From NCBI RefSeq assembly GCF_009830285.1, contig NZ_WUQX01000001.1, positions 4,898,501 through 4,962,500 of the forward strand: DNA of 64,000 bases, given 5' to 3'. The DNA comes from Sporofaciens musculi (lineage in GTDB: Bacteria; Bacillota; Clostridia; Lachnospirales; Lachnospiraceae). Below the pieces are notes generated by a model. The model was not told the origin of the DNA and ran no database searches. It was given only the letters and a program-made list of their open reading frames with translations. The position numbers and the translations under genes were made by a program. Shown here piece by piece: positions 46,028 to 53,855 of the stretch (the first letter of the stretch is position 1; every line of letters starts with the position of its first letter).

Positions 46028-47408
46028 CCTGTAAGAGTTCTCCTATTTCTAACGCCTCCTGATACAAATGCATGGTAGATTCTGTAAATAAGTCAAATTG
46101 AAAACCTGTCTGGCTGTCTCCGGCTATTTCTTTGACAACACTTTTCCCGTTTGGCAAATTGATAAATTCATATACAAATAATTGTTCGGGAGACACTAAA
46201 TCTTCTTTTTCCAAACCCAATTTTTGTATCATGTCATCCTTTTTATGTTCTTTCACATAATTCGATAAAATATACAGATTATTCACTTTCGATGCAAACG
46301 TATCGCTATGGGTACTCAGAATTAATTTAATGCCTTTGTTATTCAGCCGATTTAAGAATCTTACCAGTTCCAACTGCTTTTTCGGATGCAGGCTGGCTTC
46401 GATTTCATCGATGATAAACCCATCATAAACATCTTTACTTGTTAGAGCCAGCACAAAAGGGGCAATCTCATTAACCATGGACGAAGCCATATACATAGGT
46501 ACACTTACATGGTCTGTATTTGAATCGTATGAAAAACCAGTGTGATTATTTGTATCAATATGCCCTTCAATTAATTTTTCTTCAAAAAAATCAATCTCTG
46601 TCTTATACTTTTTCATCCTACTCTGATTCTCTGAATAGGTTTGCAAAAACCTCAAAAACTGGTAAGCTGGCTGAGTCAAATTACTTTGATTGCTTTTTGG
46701 TACTATTTCCTCCTCTGATTTCACTTGATAAAGCATTATCTCATCCACTCTGTTGGCAAAAAAATCACGGTATAACAGCATGAGTCCTGTCCGTGAAGCA
46801 GGCAAAAATAAACTATGACGCCGTAAAATACTGTGCAATGCCAATAATTGTCTCTTGTTTTCAGCAGAAGACGCAAAAAGAGATATCACTTCACCATCCA
46901 CTTGCTTTAAGCTATACTTCATCAGGATATTATTTGGAATTGCATCTAAATATTTTAATAATCTCTTTTTATTAATTAAAGAATCTATGGAATCCTTCTT
47001 TCCCATCTTATCTTTTTTATTAAGTTGAATAACCTCATACACTTCTCCCATATCTAATAATATCTCAATATACAATTTTTTAATAGGAACATTTCTTCCG
47101 AATATCTCTCTTACAATCTCCTCCTTCTTTTCGTCCAACTTTGTATTGAGATATTCCACAAACTGCAAAATATTGTCCTGCGAAATAATGTAGCTTCTAG
47201 CATTAGAATTCTGATTTTCTCCATGCTTCAAAATCTTAAGTATTTCCTCATCAACCAACTCCGTAAGTCTTTCGTTCACTCCCTGTATCAACTGCATCAA
47301 ATACGTCTTTCCACTGTTATTCGGTCCAACAAAAAGCGTATAGCTATTAATACAGATTTTGGCATGTTCAATTTTTGCAAAATTTTCTACCCCTAAAAAA
47401 ATTAGCAT
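46020..47408 (-). CDS. AAA_15/AAA_21-family (ABC-like) ATPase
   Basis: A 462-residue SMC/ABC-like ATPase of the OLD/RecF-type superfamily. Walker A is GPNNSGKT (residues 28-35), Walker B with signature-like helix is IIDEIEASLHPKKQ, and the H-loop is LSTHSDTFASKV. No TOPRIM domain follows, unlike OLD nucleases. A Lys/Glu-rich coiled arm lies between residues ~60 and 300. Such ATPases, coupled to a separate effector, are common in phage defence systems. A promoter is at 47445-47474 and GGAGAAG precedes the start. Confidence 0.8.
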   Translation of the reverse strand: MLIFLGVENFAKIEHAKICINSYTLFVGPNNSGKTYLMQLIQGVNERLTELVDEEILKILKHGENQNSNARSYIISQDNILQFVEYLNTKLDEKKEEIVREIFGRNVPIKKLYIEILLDMGEVYEVIQLNKKDKMGKKDSIDSLINKKRLLKYLDAIPNNILMKYSLKQVDGEVISLFASSAENKRQLLALHSILRRHSLFLPASRTGLMLLYRDFFANRVDEIMLYQVKSEEEIVPKSNQSNLTQPAYQFLRFLQTYSENQSRMKKYKTEIDFFEEKLIEGHIDTNNHTGFSYDSNTDHVSVPMYMASSMVNEIAPFVLALTSKDVYDGFIIDEIEASLHPKKQLELVRFLNRLNNKGIKLILSTHSDTFASKVNNLYILSNYVKEHKKDDMIQKLGLEKEDLVSPEQLFVYEFINLPNGKSVVKEIAGDSQTGFQFDLFTESTMHLYQEALEIGELLQDD

Positions 47409-47444
47409 GATTCTTCTCCTATTTTATCAATAACGACTATCCCT

Positions 47445-47474
47445 ATTATATCGCAGAACTCTCAAATAATTCAA
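47445..47474 (-). promoter_or_regulatory. promoter of the AAA ATPase/partner operon
   Basis: TTGAAT (47469-47474), 18 bases, TATAAT (47445-47450) on the minus strand, about 37 bases upstream of the start codon. Confidence 0.6.
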
Positions 47475-47512
47475 CTACCGAATACTCTTTTACACATTTT
47501 ACAGGCAGACCC

Positions 47513-50143
47513 TCAGCACGGCATCACAATATACTCCACAATCCCGCCCTTCTCAATCCTCCTGTAAGCCGCCGCCGGCACGCTTACACAAATCACCACC
47601 GATACCGCCATCATCCCCAGCACCGGCAGCACCGGCACCATAAAATCAGCTCCCATATAATTCATGGACTGATAGATTCCATAGGTCACAGCAGTTCCCC
47701 CAACTGCTGTGACTGTCCATGCCCCCAGGGCATACAAAAGTCCCTCCAGCAAAAGCATCTTTCTAACCTGCCGCCCAGTCATTCCAATACTCTCTAGTAT
47801 CGCAATCTCTACCCTCTTGTTCTGAATATTCCCGATAAATGTATTGACATAATTCATAACCCCGATAAAAGCAAGAATCAACGCAACTCCTATTCCCACC
47901 TCCATCATATTCCCCTGAGCCTTTTTAACCTCATTCATCATCTCGATTTTAGAACCATAGGAGTAATCTCTCCTGTAAGGGCTATCGTCCATCACAGCCA
48001 AAATAGAAGCCTCCGTATCTTCATGAGCCTTTGAAGGCCGATATCCGCCGGTTTGTACCATACGCCTCCAGATCCCCTCATTTTTCTTATCCTCCTCATA
48101 CCGAAGCCCTATTTTAAATATCAAAGGTTCTTCCACGAATTCCTCCACCACCTGCCTGCTGACAATAATCGTGGGCGGATAGCCCAGCAGCGCCGTATAA
48201 TCATTTCCGTCAATCAGTCCGGCGATTTCAAAGGTCAGCGCATTTTCCCGATTCCCATACTCCGTACAGGTAACCCTCTTGCCCTTTACATCATCATTTT
48301 CCAAATCCAGACTATTCCGATATAACAGACAAGTCTTTCCCCTTAAGAAATCTTCTTCATCCACAGTCTGACCAGCCAGTTCGTTCAACGCTTCAAAATC
48401 CTCTTTACCGATTCCAACCAGGGACGAGCCGAAATTCTCCGGAAAATCTTTATATTCCTGCAAATCCTCCTCATAGGGAATGGTCATCCACATCTCATAA
48501 AACTTACGCATCCACTGATCTGCAAAATCCGCCTCCCAGGGTACGGCAATCTCCGTATAAACCAAAGGGTCAATCTCCCTAATACCTTCGATTTCCTTAA
48601 GCTTCTCCATTACCTTCCCGTCAAAAATCTGAACCCTCTCCTCCTGCTTCTCCTTCGTAATGGTATCATTTTTCATCACCAGGTCAAAGTCCCTGAAATT
48701 CGGATTATACTCCCTTGCCCCCTGAGAGACGAGAAGTGTGACCATACACAGGAACACAGACATGCCTGCTGCCAGAGACAGCATGACAATCCCTGCCTTT
48801 TTCTTATCCTTTGCAATGGACTCCTTCGCCATACGCCAAATCCTGTCGTTTGAGCTGGCGCGCCGGAAACTACCCCTCCTTCTTTCCGGCTCTGTACCGC
48901 CGCGTCCGAAAAGCTTTTCCAACAAACTTTGCTTGACTGCACGCACCCCTTGGCTTCCGCAGGGGCGATAACCCAACGCCTCCATAGGCGAACACACCAC
49001 CGCCATTTTCCCAGGCTTCCTGCCTGCGGCAAAAACGGTAATCCCTGTGAATAAAACCGTCAGCACAAGAATCATCGGATGAAACGTTACCTGAATATCC
49101 CCACCCTTCCCCATACCAATGCCTAACGCCTTTACCACAGACGGAACAACCAAAAATGACACGCCGCTTCCAAGCACGATTCCGCCCAAAATTCCGATTC
49201 CGCCAATCAAAAGCATTTGCCGACGCACAAGATAACGAAGCTGCCGTCCGGTCATCCCAATGGTTTGCAGCAAGCCATAATATCGGATATTTCCCGCCAC
49301 AGTCAGATACATAATATTATAAATCAAAAGGTATGCGCACAGACAGGTCACAAGCACAAGTCCTGCAATACCCAAAAGAATCTGTACAGAGAAGGCAGAG
49401 TCCACAGTAAAAAATAATCTCTGCTGTTTTCTCAAATTCATGGCTTCTATAAACTCCTCCTGCATCCTCTGTGTAATCAGCCTTTGCCTAAACTGCACAC
49501 AGATACGCCCGGAAGCAACATCCGCCGGCTCAAATCCAGTCTGCCGATAGAATTTCTCTGACACAAAGAACACACTCTTATCTCCATATCCGTCCCAAAT
49601 TCCGCTGATACGGAAGGTCGTCTCCTGCTTTACATCTCCTGCCCCGTATACTGCCGTAAATTCGTCGCCTGTTTTCAGCCCCTTAAAGCCGCATTTTTCC
49701 AGAGCATACTCCGTGACCATGACTTCATTTTCTTCCACAGGATAGCGCCCCTTCACCCACTTACGCGCCGGAGTCATAATCTCATTCCACCAGACTTCAT
49801 CCGCCCACATAAGCACCACATTGGGCGTACCGTCAAATTCTGTCTCTGCGACATACCCTGACATGGCGCTTACTCCTGCCCTAAGGATATTAGGATTCTC
49901 CTCACAGCTTTTCTTCTGCTCATCTGAGACGCCGTACATAATCGCGTCAAATTCGCCTCCACTCATACGGATGTTTTGAAGTCTCTGCATTTGAAAATAA
50001 GTGACGCCCACCGTGAACACACAGAAAATCATGAAGGCGGACAACAGCGCCGCCAGAATCAAAGTAAAACTCCGACGTTTATGACTCTTAAGCGTTCTTA
50101 CCGCCATACGGGAAATGATCTGCCTATTATGATTCCTAAGCAT
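47513..50143 (-). CDS. FtsX-like ABC transporter permease of the two-component-linked system
   Basis: The product is 876 residues from the ATG at 50143, which overlaps the end of the ATPase gene and follows AAAGGAAG; the earlier frame extension lies inside the ATPase gene. It has one N-terminal helix, an extracellular domain, an FtsX domain (LLGIAGLVLVTCLCAYLLIY), a basic linker with FGRGGTEPERRRGS, a second extracellular region, and a last FtsX domain (VGIGVALILAFIGVMNYVN). It pairs with the ATPase directly upstream. Confidence 0.9.
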   Translation of the reverse strand: MLRNHNRQIISRMAVRTLKSHKRRSFTLILAALLSAFMIFCVFTVGVTYFQMQRLQNIRMSGGEFDAIMYGVSDEQKKSCEENPNILRAGVSAMSGYVAETEFDGTPNVVLMWADEVWWNEIMTPARKWVKGRYPVEENEVMVTEYALEKCGFKGLKTGDEFTAVYGAGDVKQETTFRISGIWDGYGDKSVFFVSEKFYRQTGFEPADVASGRICVQFRQRLITQRMQEEFIEAMNLRKQQRLFFTVDSAFSVQILLGIAGLVLVTCLCAYLLIYNIMYLTVAGNIRYYGLLQTIGMTGRQLRYLVRRQMLLIGGIGILGGIVLGSGVSFLVVPSVVKALGIGMGKGGDIQVTFHPMILVLTVLFTGITVFAAGRKPGKMAVVCSPMEALGYRPCGSQGVRAVKQSLLEKLFGRGGTEPERRRGSFRRASSNDRIWRMAKESIAKDKKKAGIVMLSLAAGMSVFLCMVTLLVSQGAREYNPNFRDFDLVMKNDTITKEKQEERVQIFDGKVMEKLKEIEGIREIDPLVYTEIAVPWEADFADQWMRKFYEMWMTIPYEEDLQEYKDFPENFGSSLVGIGKEDFEALNELAGQTVDEEDFLRGKTCLLYRNSLDLENDDVKGKRVTCTEYGNRENALTFEIAGLIDGNDYTALLGYPPTIIVSRQVVEEFVEEPLIFKIGLRYEEDKKNEGIWRRMVQTGGYRPSKAHEDTEASILAVMDDSPYRRDYSYGSKIEMMNEVKKAQGNMMEVGIGVALILAFIGVMNYVNTFIGNIQNKRVEIAILESIGMTGRQVRKMLLLEGLLYALGAWTVTAVGGTAVTYGIYQSMNYMGADFMVPVLPVLGMMAVSVVICVSVPAAAYRRIEKGGIVEYIVMPC

Positions 50144-50825
50144 AAAAATCACTTCCTTTCCGAATCCTTCCGTCCTCGATACATACAATCCGGTCCGCCA
50201 TCTGGGCAATATCCTGGTCGTGGGTAATCAGAATGATGGTCTGCTGAAACTGCTTTGCCACAACCTTCAAAAGCCCCATCACATCATGACCGGAGGCCGT
50301 GTCCAGATTGCCGGTGGGCTCGTCGGCAAGGATTATCGCAGGCTTAGACGCAATCGCCCGCGCAATGGCCGCCCTCTGCTGCTGGCCTCCCGACAGATTC
50401 CCCGGAAACGCCTCCCGTTTTTCTGTAAGCTTCAGCACGTCAAGGATTTCTTCCACGAAAATATGATCAACCACTTTTCCATCCAACTCGGTGGGCAGCA
50501 CAATATTTTCATATACATTTAAATCCGGCACAAGATTATAATTCTGAAAAATGAAGCCTACTTTCCGCCGTCTGAAAACGGCAAGCTCCTCCTTCGTAAG
50601 ACCAAAAAGGCTTCTCCCTGCCACAAAAATCTCTCCCTCGGTGGGCACATCTAATCCTCCCACCATATGGAGAAGCGTACTCTTTCCGCTTCCGGATTTT
50701 CCGATAATAGCCACGAACTCCTGCTCCTTTACCCGAAAGTCCACACCGTCTAACGCCTTTACCACATTGCCGCCTAATTTGTAATATTTCTTCAATCCTC
50801 TAGTCTCAACAATCCATGGTTCCAT
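50136..50825 (-). CDS. MacB/BceA-type ABC transporter ATP-binding protein
   Basis: A 229-residue ATPase with Walker A GKSGSGKST, FRRRKVGFIFQNYNLVP, signature LSGGQQQRAAIA, Walker B ILADEPTGNLD and H-loop LITHDQD. It is the first gene of the transporter operon, with kinase and regulator genes directly upstream on the same strand. A Bce-type peptide sensing and detoxification module is likely. Confidence 0.93.
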   Translation of the reverse strand: MEPWIVETRGLKKYYKLGGNVVKALDGVDFRVKEQEFVAIIGKSGSGKSTLLHMVGGLDVPTEGEIFVAGRSLFGLTKEELAVFRRRKVGFIFQNYNLVPDLNVYENIVLPTELDGKVVDHIFVEEILDVLKLTEKREAFPGNLSGGQQQRAAIARAIASKPAIILADEPTGNLDTASGHDVMGLLKVVAKQFQQTIILITHDQDIAQMADRIVCIEDGRIRKGSDFYA

Positions 50826-50872
50826 CTCTTACACCTCTTTTTCTTCTTGATAAAATCAGCATATCAGACGAA

Positions 50873-50907
50873 TATCACAAAGCTGTCACAATACACAATT
50901 ATCACAA
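50873..50907. promoter_or_regulatory. direct-repeat response-regulator box upstream of the second ABC transporter
   Basis: Copies TATCACAA (50873-50880), TGTCACAA (50884-50891) and TATCACAA (50900-50907); the first two are 11 bases apart. The core TGTCAC matches the box at 41726-41742. The region lies between the kinase stop and the ATPase start. Confidence 0.5.
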
Positions 50908-50917
50908 AAGTGTGATT

Positions 50918-51844
50918 TTATGAATTGGGAAGATAGAGATTAAATTCTGCGCCTTCCCCTTCCTGGGACCGGACTTCAATGTACCCGTCCTGAAGCGTAA
51001 GAAGCTTTCTGGTAAGATACAGCCCAATCCCTATACCGTTCTGGTCATGTACCTCCGGCTCTCTGTAAAAACGGGAAAATATCTCTGCCTGCCTCTGTGG
51101 CATAATTCCCTTTCCAGTATCCCTCACACTGATTTTCGTAAATACCTCCTGACATTTCACCTGAATATGGACGCGCCCTCCAGGCTTCGTATATTTCACA
51201 GCATTATCCAGCACGTTAAATATGGCCTCCTCTGTCCATTTCTTATCATGCTTTACCTCAATATCCTCCTGGCAGTCCACCGACATCTGAATCTGCTTCT
51301 TCGCTGCCGCGGGTACGACCTCCTCAACCGCTTTGGCTATGGTTTCATATAGCCTTTCCCGCTGCTTACGGATGTGGATGATTCCCGCCTCCAGCCGTGA
51401 CATTTTGACCATACTCTGCAAAAGGAACTCAAGCTTCTCCATCTGCCCCTCCATATGGGCCAGAAAGTCTCTGCCTTTCTCTGAAAGCTCTTCCTCCTGA
51501 AAAAATTCAAGATACAGCCGCATATTGGCAATGGGCGTCCTGGTCTGATGGGAAATGTCTGAGATTAACTCCTTCATCATTTGCTTTTCCTTTACGCCCG
51601 CCTCCTCCTTCTTTGTCCAGATGTGGTTTACCCGCCACAATTTTTCGCTGCATCTTCCCCAGAGCGTATCCTTCTCGCTTTCCCCACTTTCCTGAAATCC
51701 TTTACCGGAAATGATATCGTCAAGTCCGCGCTCTACCTGTTCCGTGAAGCGTAAGACCTCTTTTTTTAGCTTACAGACTCTCCACAGGGATACAAAAGCT
51801 GCCCCTATGGCAATTATCACCATACCTGTACCTAACCAATCCAT
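50918..51844 (-). CDS. sensor histidine kinase of the ABC-linked two-component system
   Basis: A 308-residue kinase with one N-terminal membrane helix (WLGTGMVIIAIGAAFVSLW), almost no extracellular part, an H box (ISDISHQTRTPIANM), N box (NVLDNAVKYT) and G boxes (RDTGKGI, GIGIGLYLTRKLL). A very small sensing domain is typical of kinases that sense through their transporter. It overlaps the response regulator gene by 13 bases. Confidence 0.88.
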   Translation of the reverse strand: MDWLGTGMVIIAIGAAFVSLWRVCKLKKEVLRFTEQVERGLDDIISGKGFQESGESEKDTLWGRCSEKLWRVNHIWTKKEEAGVKEKQMMKELISDISHQTRTPIANMRLYLEFFQEEELSEKGRDFLAHMEGQMEKLEFLLQSMVKMSRLEAGIIHIRKQRERLYETIAKAVEEVVPAAAKKQIQMSVDCQEDIEVKHDKKWTEEAIFNVLDNAVKYTKPGGRVHIQVKCQEVFTKISVRDTGKGIMPQRQAEIFSRFYREPEVHDQNGIGIGLYLTRKLLTLQDGYIEVRSQEGEGAEFNLYLPNS

Positions 51845-52509
51845 TGATACCCCATCCCGTATACATTTGAAATATATTTGTGCTGCTCATCCTCAAGCTT
51901 GCCTCTTAAACGATTGACATTGACCGCCAGTGCATGCTTGTCTACGAACTGGCCGCCAGTGTCCCACAGACGCTCTAAGAGAATATTGTAGGTAAGAAGC
52001 TGCCCCTGATTCCGAATAAATTCCCGAAGAAGCCGCAGTTCGGTGGGCGTAACGCTGCATTTTTTCCCATTTATGGATACCTTGGCATTATTTAAATCTA
52101 TTTTAAGGTAACCATCGTCAAAATCAGCATGACCTATGGAATCGGCTTTGGGAGTCCGCTTTAAAATGACCTCTATTTTTCTTAATAATATTTTCATGGA
52201 AAATGGTTTTGTCACATAGTCCTCTGCCCCCAGGTCATAACCGGAAAGCACGTCCTCCTCCATGTCACGGGCTGTCAGGAATAGTACCGGTACGTCCTTT
52301 TGGGATTTCATCCATCGGCATAATTCAAAGCCTTCCCCGTCTGGAAGATTGATATCCATTAAGACTAAATGAGGGGCTTCTTTTACATAGATTTTTTTCG
52401 CCTGGCTGATGGAAAATACTGAAGCCACTGAATATTTTTGCTTTTCCAGGGCGTAACTAAGAGATGCGTTTAAGTCTCTATCGTCCTCAACGATTAATAT
52501 TTTCTGCAT
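51832..52509 (-). CDS. OmpR-family response regulator of the ABC-linked system
   Basis: From MQKILIVEDD (ATG at 52509) the protein is 225 residues, with a receiver (VEDDRDLNAS, phosphoacceptor in LVLMDINLPDGEG, lysine in VTKPFSM) and a winged helix (TPTELRLLREFI, DKHALAVNVNRLRGKLE). An in-frame TTG nine codons upstream has no ribosome binding site. It likely controls the ABC operon at 50825 and, judging by a shared motif, perhaps the one at 41820. Confidence 0.85.
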   Translation of the reverse strand: MQKILIVEDDRDLNASLSYALEKQKYSVASVFSISQAKKIYVKEAPHLVLMDINLPDGEGFELCRWMKSQKDVPVLFLTARDMEEDVLSGYDLGAEDYVTKPFSMKILLRKIEVILKRTPKADSIGHADFDDGYLKIDLNNAKVSINGKKCSVTPTELRLLREFIRNQGQLLTYNILLERLWDTGGQFVDKHALAVNVNRLRGKLEDEQHKYISNVYGMGYQWIG

Positions 52510-52542
52510 AATTTTATTCACTTTCTGTTTTACCAATTTATT

Positions 52543-52580
52543 AAGCGGACAGCCACCAAAATATTAGTCACTGTCCGCTT
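52543..52580 (+). terminator. 10-bp inverted repeat, possible terminator
   Basis: AAGCGGACAG (52543-52552) pairs with CTGTCCGCTT (52571-52580), and TTTTTC follows on the plus strand. No plus-strand gene upstream explains it; on the minus strand it sits between the 58-residue gene and the response regulator. Confidence 0.4.
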
Positions 52581-52582
52581 TT

Positions 52583-52759
52583 TCATTGCATATTCAAAAT
52601 ATCCTCGACAGATAAATCTGGCTGTTCATACTTTTCTTGCGTATAATCTCCTGTTCCGCCATTATCATATTCTTCAAGATACCTCGCCATACCAATCGGT
52701 CCTAATGCTTTTATCAATGCCTCAGTTCCGACACGTCTGATTTCACTGTTTTTCGCCAA
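52583..52759 (-). CDS. small conserved protein, possibly antitoxin-like
   Basis: The likely start is TTG at 52759, after AGGAAGG with a five-base gap, giving about 58 residues; a longer frame begins at 52786. The sequence AKNSEIRRVGTEALIKALG followed by GMARYLEEYDNGGTGDYTQE matches a widespread small family of unknown function, sometimes found beside toxin genes. No toxin partner is next to it here, and no downstream partner is seen. Confidence 0.55.
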   Translation of the reverse strand: MAKNSEIRRVGTEALIKALGPIGMARYLEEYDNGGTGDYTQEKYEQPDLSVEDILNMQ

Positions 52760-52860
52760 TCTTATCCTTCCTAAAACACCAACCATTTATATTTTTCATC
52801 CGTCTAAATTATAACATGAATAATGCTTAAAGTCATCAGCCATTTAAACTGCTGTTCCGA

Positions 52861-52916
52861 ATATCACTTTATCCCCCTCACACATGTCCATCTACCGTAT
52901 TTTCCGCACATATCTG
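52861..52916. repeat. left copy of the kinase 3'-end repeat
   Basis: 56 bases similar to 53864-53921, about 80% by eye, in the same orientation. It encodes the last residues (ICAENTVDGHV) of the Ham1-like protein. Confidence 0.65.
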
Positions 52917-53516
52917 CGATAAAACTTCTTTAAAGAAGGCTATTACACCATCATCAACAGAAGAACTGACATCTTTTAAATCGAGATTGTAGTAATACTC
53001 CCCTTCCGAAATATCAATAGATAATGAATCAAGAGGAAATCCCTCTACACGTTTAGGGTGTGGAACCGCCGATAGTATAAATGGCTCTGTGGCGATAGAT
53101 TTATCCATACTTGAGTAGGAATGATTTTCATCCAATACGAAATATATGGCATTCCAGTATTGACCAGTTATCTTTCCACCATACCGCCTGGCTAAAGACG
53201 AATAATATTCAATCATTTCATCATCTGACAACTCCCTGCCATTTACTCTCCTTACATAAATACCTGGTTGTTCTTCATCCTCCAACTCATCAAAGTAAAG
53301 CCCACTGTCACAAGAAAATACCGGCATTTTAAATGCTTCATAGTATGCCTTCGCTTTGATTTCAGCATTTTCCAGCGGCGTTTTACCACATTCCTTAACC
53401 TTAGGAATTTCACCTTCTATATCATCTAAGCCAATAATGTCTATTCCAAGAAGCTCTACGGCATTGCGCATAGCCTGTAATTTCGCTTTATTGGTTGTTC
53501 CATATAAAATTTTCAT
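52878..53516 (-). CDS. Ham1/RdgB-like non-canonical purine NTP pyrophosphatase with kinase-derived C-terminus
   Basis: From MKILYGTTNKAKLQAM (ATG at 53516, TAGGAAA upstream) the protein is 212 residues. It has the Ham1 start motif, TPLENAEIKAKAYYE and VFSCDSGLYFDELED, where acidic metal-binding residues lie. The family hydrolyses ITP/XTP-type nucleotides. This copy diverges from typical chromosomal RdgB (it starts GTTNKAK, not the usual ATGN) and looks accessory. The last 11 residues, ICAENTVDGHV, match the kinase end at 53880-53920 rather than Ham1 proteins. Confidence 0.75.
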   Translation of the reverse strand: MKILYGTTNKAKLQAMRNAVELLGIDIIGLDDIEGEIPKVKECGKTPLENAEIKAKAYYEAFKMPVFSCDSGLYFDELEDEEQPGIYVRRVNGRELSDDEMIEYYSSLARRYGGKITGQYWNAIYFVLDENHSYSSMDKSIATEPFILSAVPHPKRVEGFPLDSLSIDISEGEYYYNLDLKDVSSSVDDGVIAFFKEVLSQICAENTVDGHV

Positions 53517-53557
53517 ATGATTTCCTACCATATATTATTTTTTAGTTGTTCCTAATA

Positions 53558-53586
53558 TTGCAACAGACATCTACATATGCTATAAT
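53558..53586 (+). promoter_or_regulatory. promoter of small antitoxin RNA, copy 2
   Basis: TTGCAA (53558-53563), 17 bases, TATAAT (53581-53586); the sequence around the -10 and the RNA start matches copy 1. Confidence 0.8.
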
Positions 53587-53592
53587 GCCTGT

Positions 53593-53665
53593 AGGCAAAA
53601 AGATAACAGTATCCAAGTGATACAAGTCGAAAACCCCAGAGTCGCAACCTGTGGGGTTTTCTTCC
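53593..53665 (+). ncRNA. putative RNAII-like antitoxin RNA, copy 2
   Basis: A predicted ~73-nt RNA that contains TCCAAGTGATACA (53612-53624). The same 13 bases recur at 53786-53798, so the RNA is perfectly complementary to the toxin mRNA from its ribosome binding site spacer through the start codon. It ends at the hairpin 53629-53665. Confidence 0.68.
53629..53665. terminator. shared bidirectional hairpin, copy 2
   Basis: GAAAACCCCA (53629-53638) pairs with TGGGGTTTTC (53652-53661); T-rich tail on the plus strand. Confidence 0.8.
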
Positions 53666-53703
53666 TGTTTTATGTAGTCAGGCATCTACAGGCTAGTTAC
53701 CGG

Positions 53704-53790
53704 CTAATCGCCGCCGTCTAACCATTTGATGATGTAGTGGCAAGCTACACCAGCCATAACGGCGACATAAAAAGATAACAATAATTCCAA
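53704..53790 (-). CDS. Fst-like small hydrophobic toxin, copy 2
   Basis: A 28-residue peptide starting with TTG at 53790 after GGGGGTG. It reads LELLLSFYVAVMAGVA then HYIIKWLDGGD, with the core AVMAGVACHYIIKWLD identical to copy 1. A leader stem GTTACC/GGTAAC precedes the ribosome binding site, whose G run can pair with an upstream CCCC. The -10 of its promoter is at 53837-53842. An upstream in-frame ATG would put the start inside the kinase gene and is not preferred. Confidence 0.7.
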   Translation of the reverse strand: MELLLSFYVAVMAGVACHYIIKWLDGGD

Positions 53791-53836
53791 GTGATACACC
53801 CCCTTTCTGTTACCAGATTGGGGCGGTAACACCTTT

Positions 53837-53842
53837 ATTATA
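53837..53842 (-). promoter_or_regulatory. -10 box of toxin mRNA, copy 2
   Basis: TATAAT on the minus strand. The -35 (TTTCTC) 17 bases upstream is weak and lies inside the last codons of the kinase gene. Confidence 0.5.
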
Positions 53843-53855
53843 TCATAAGAATGCC

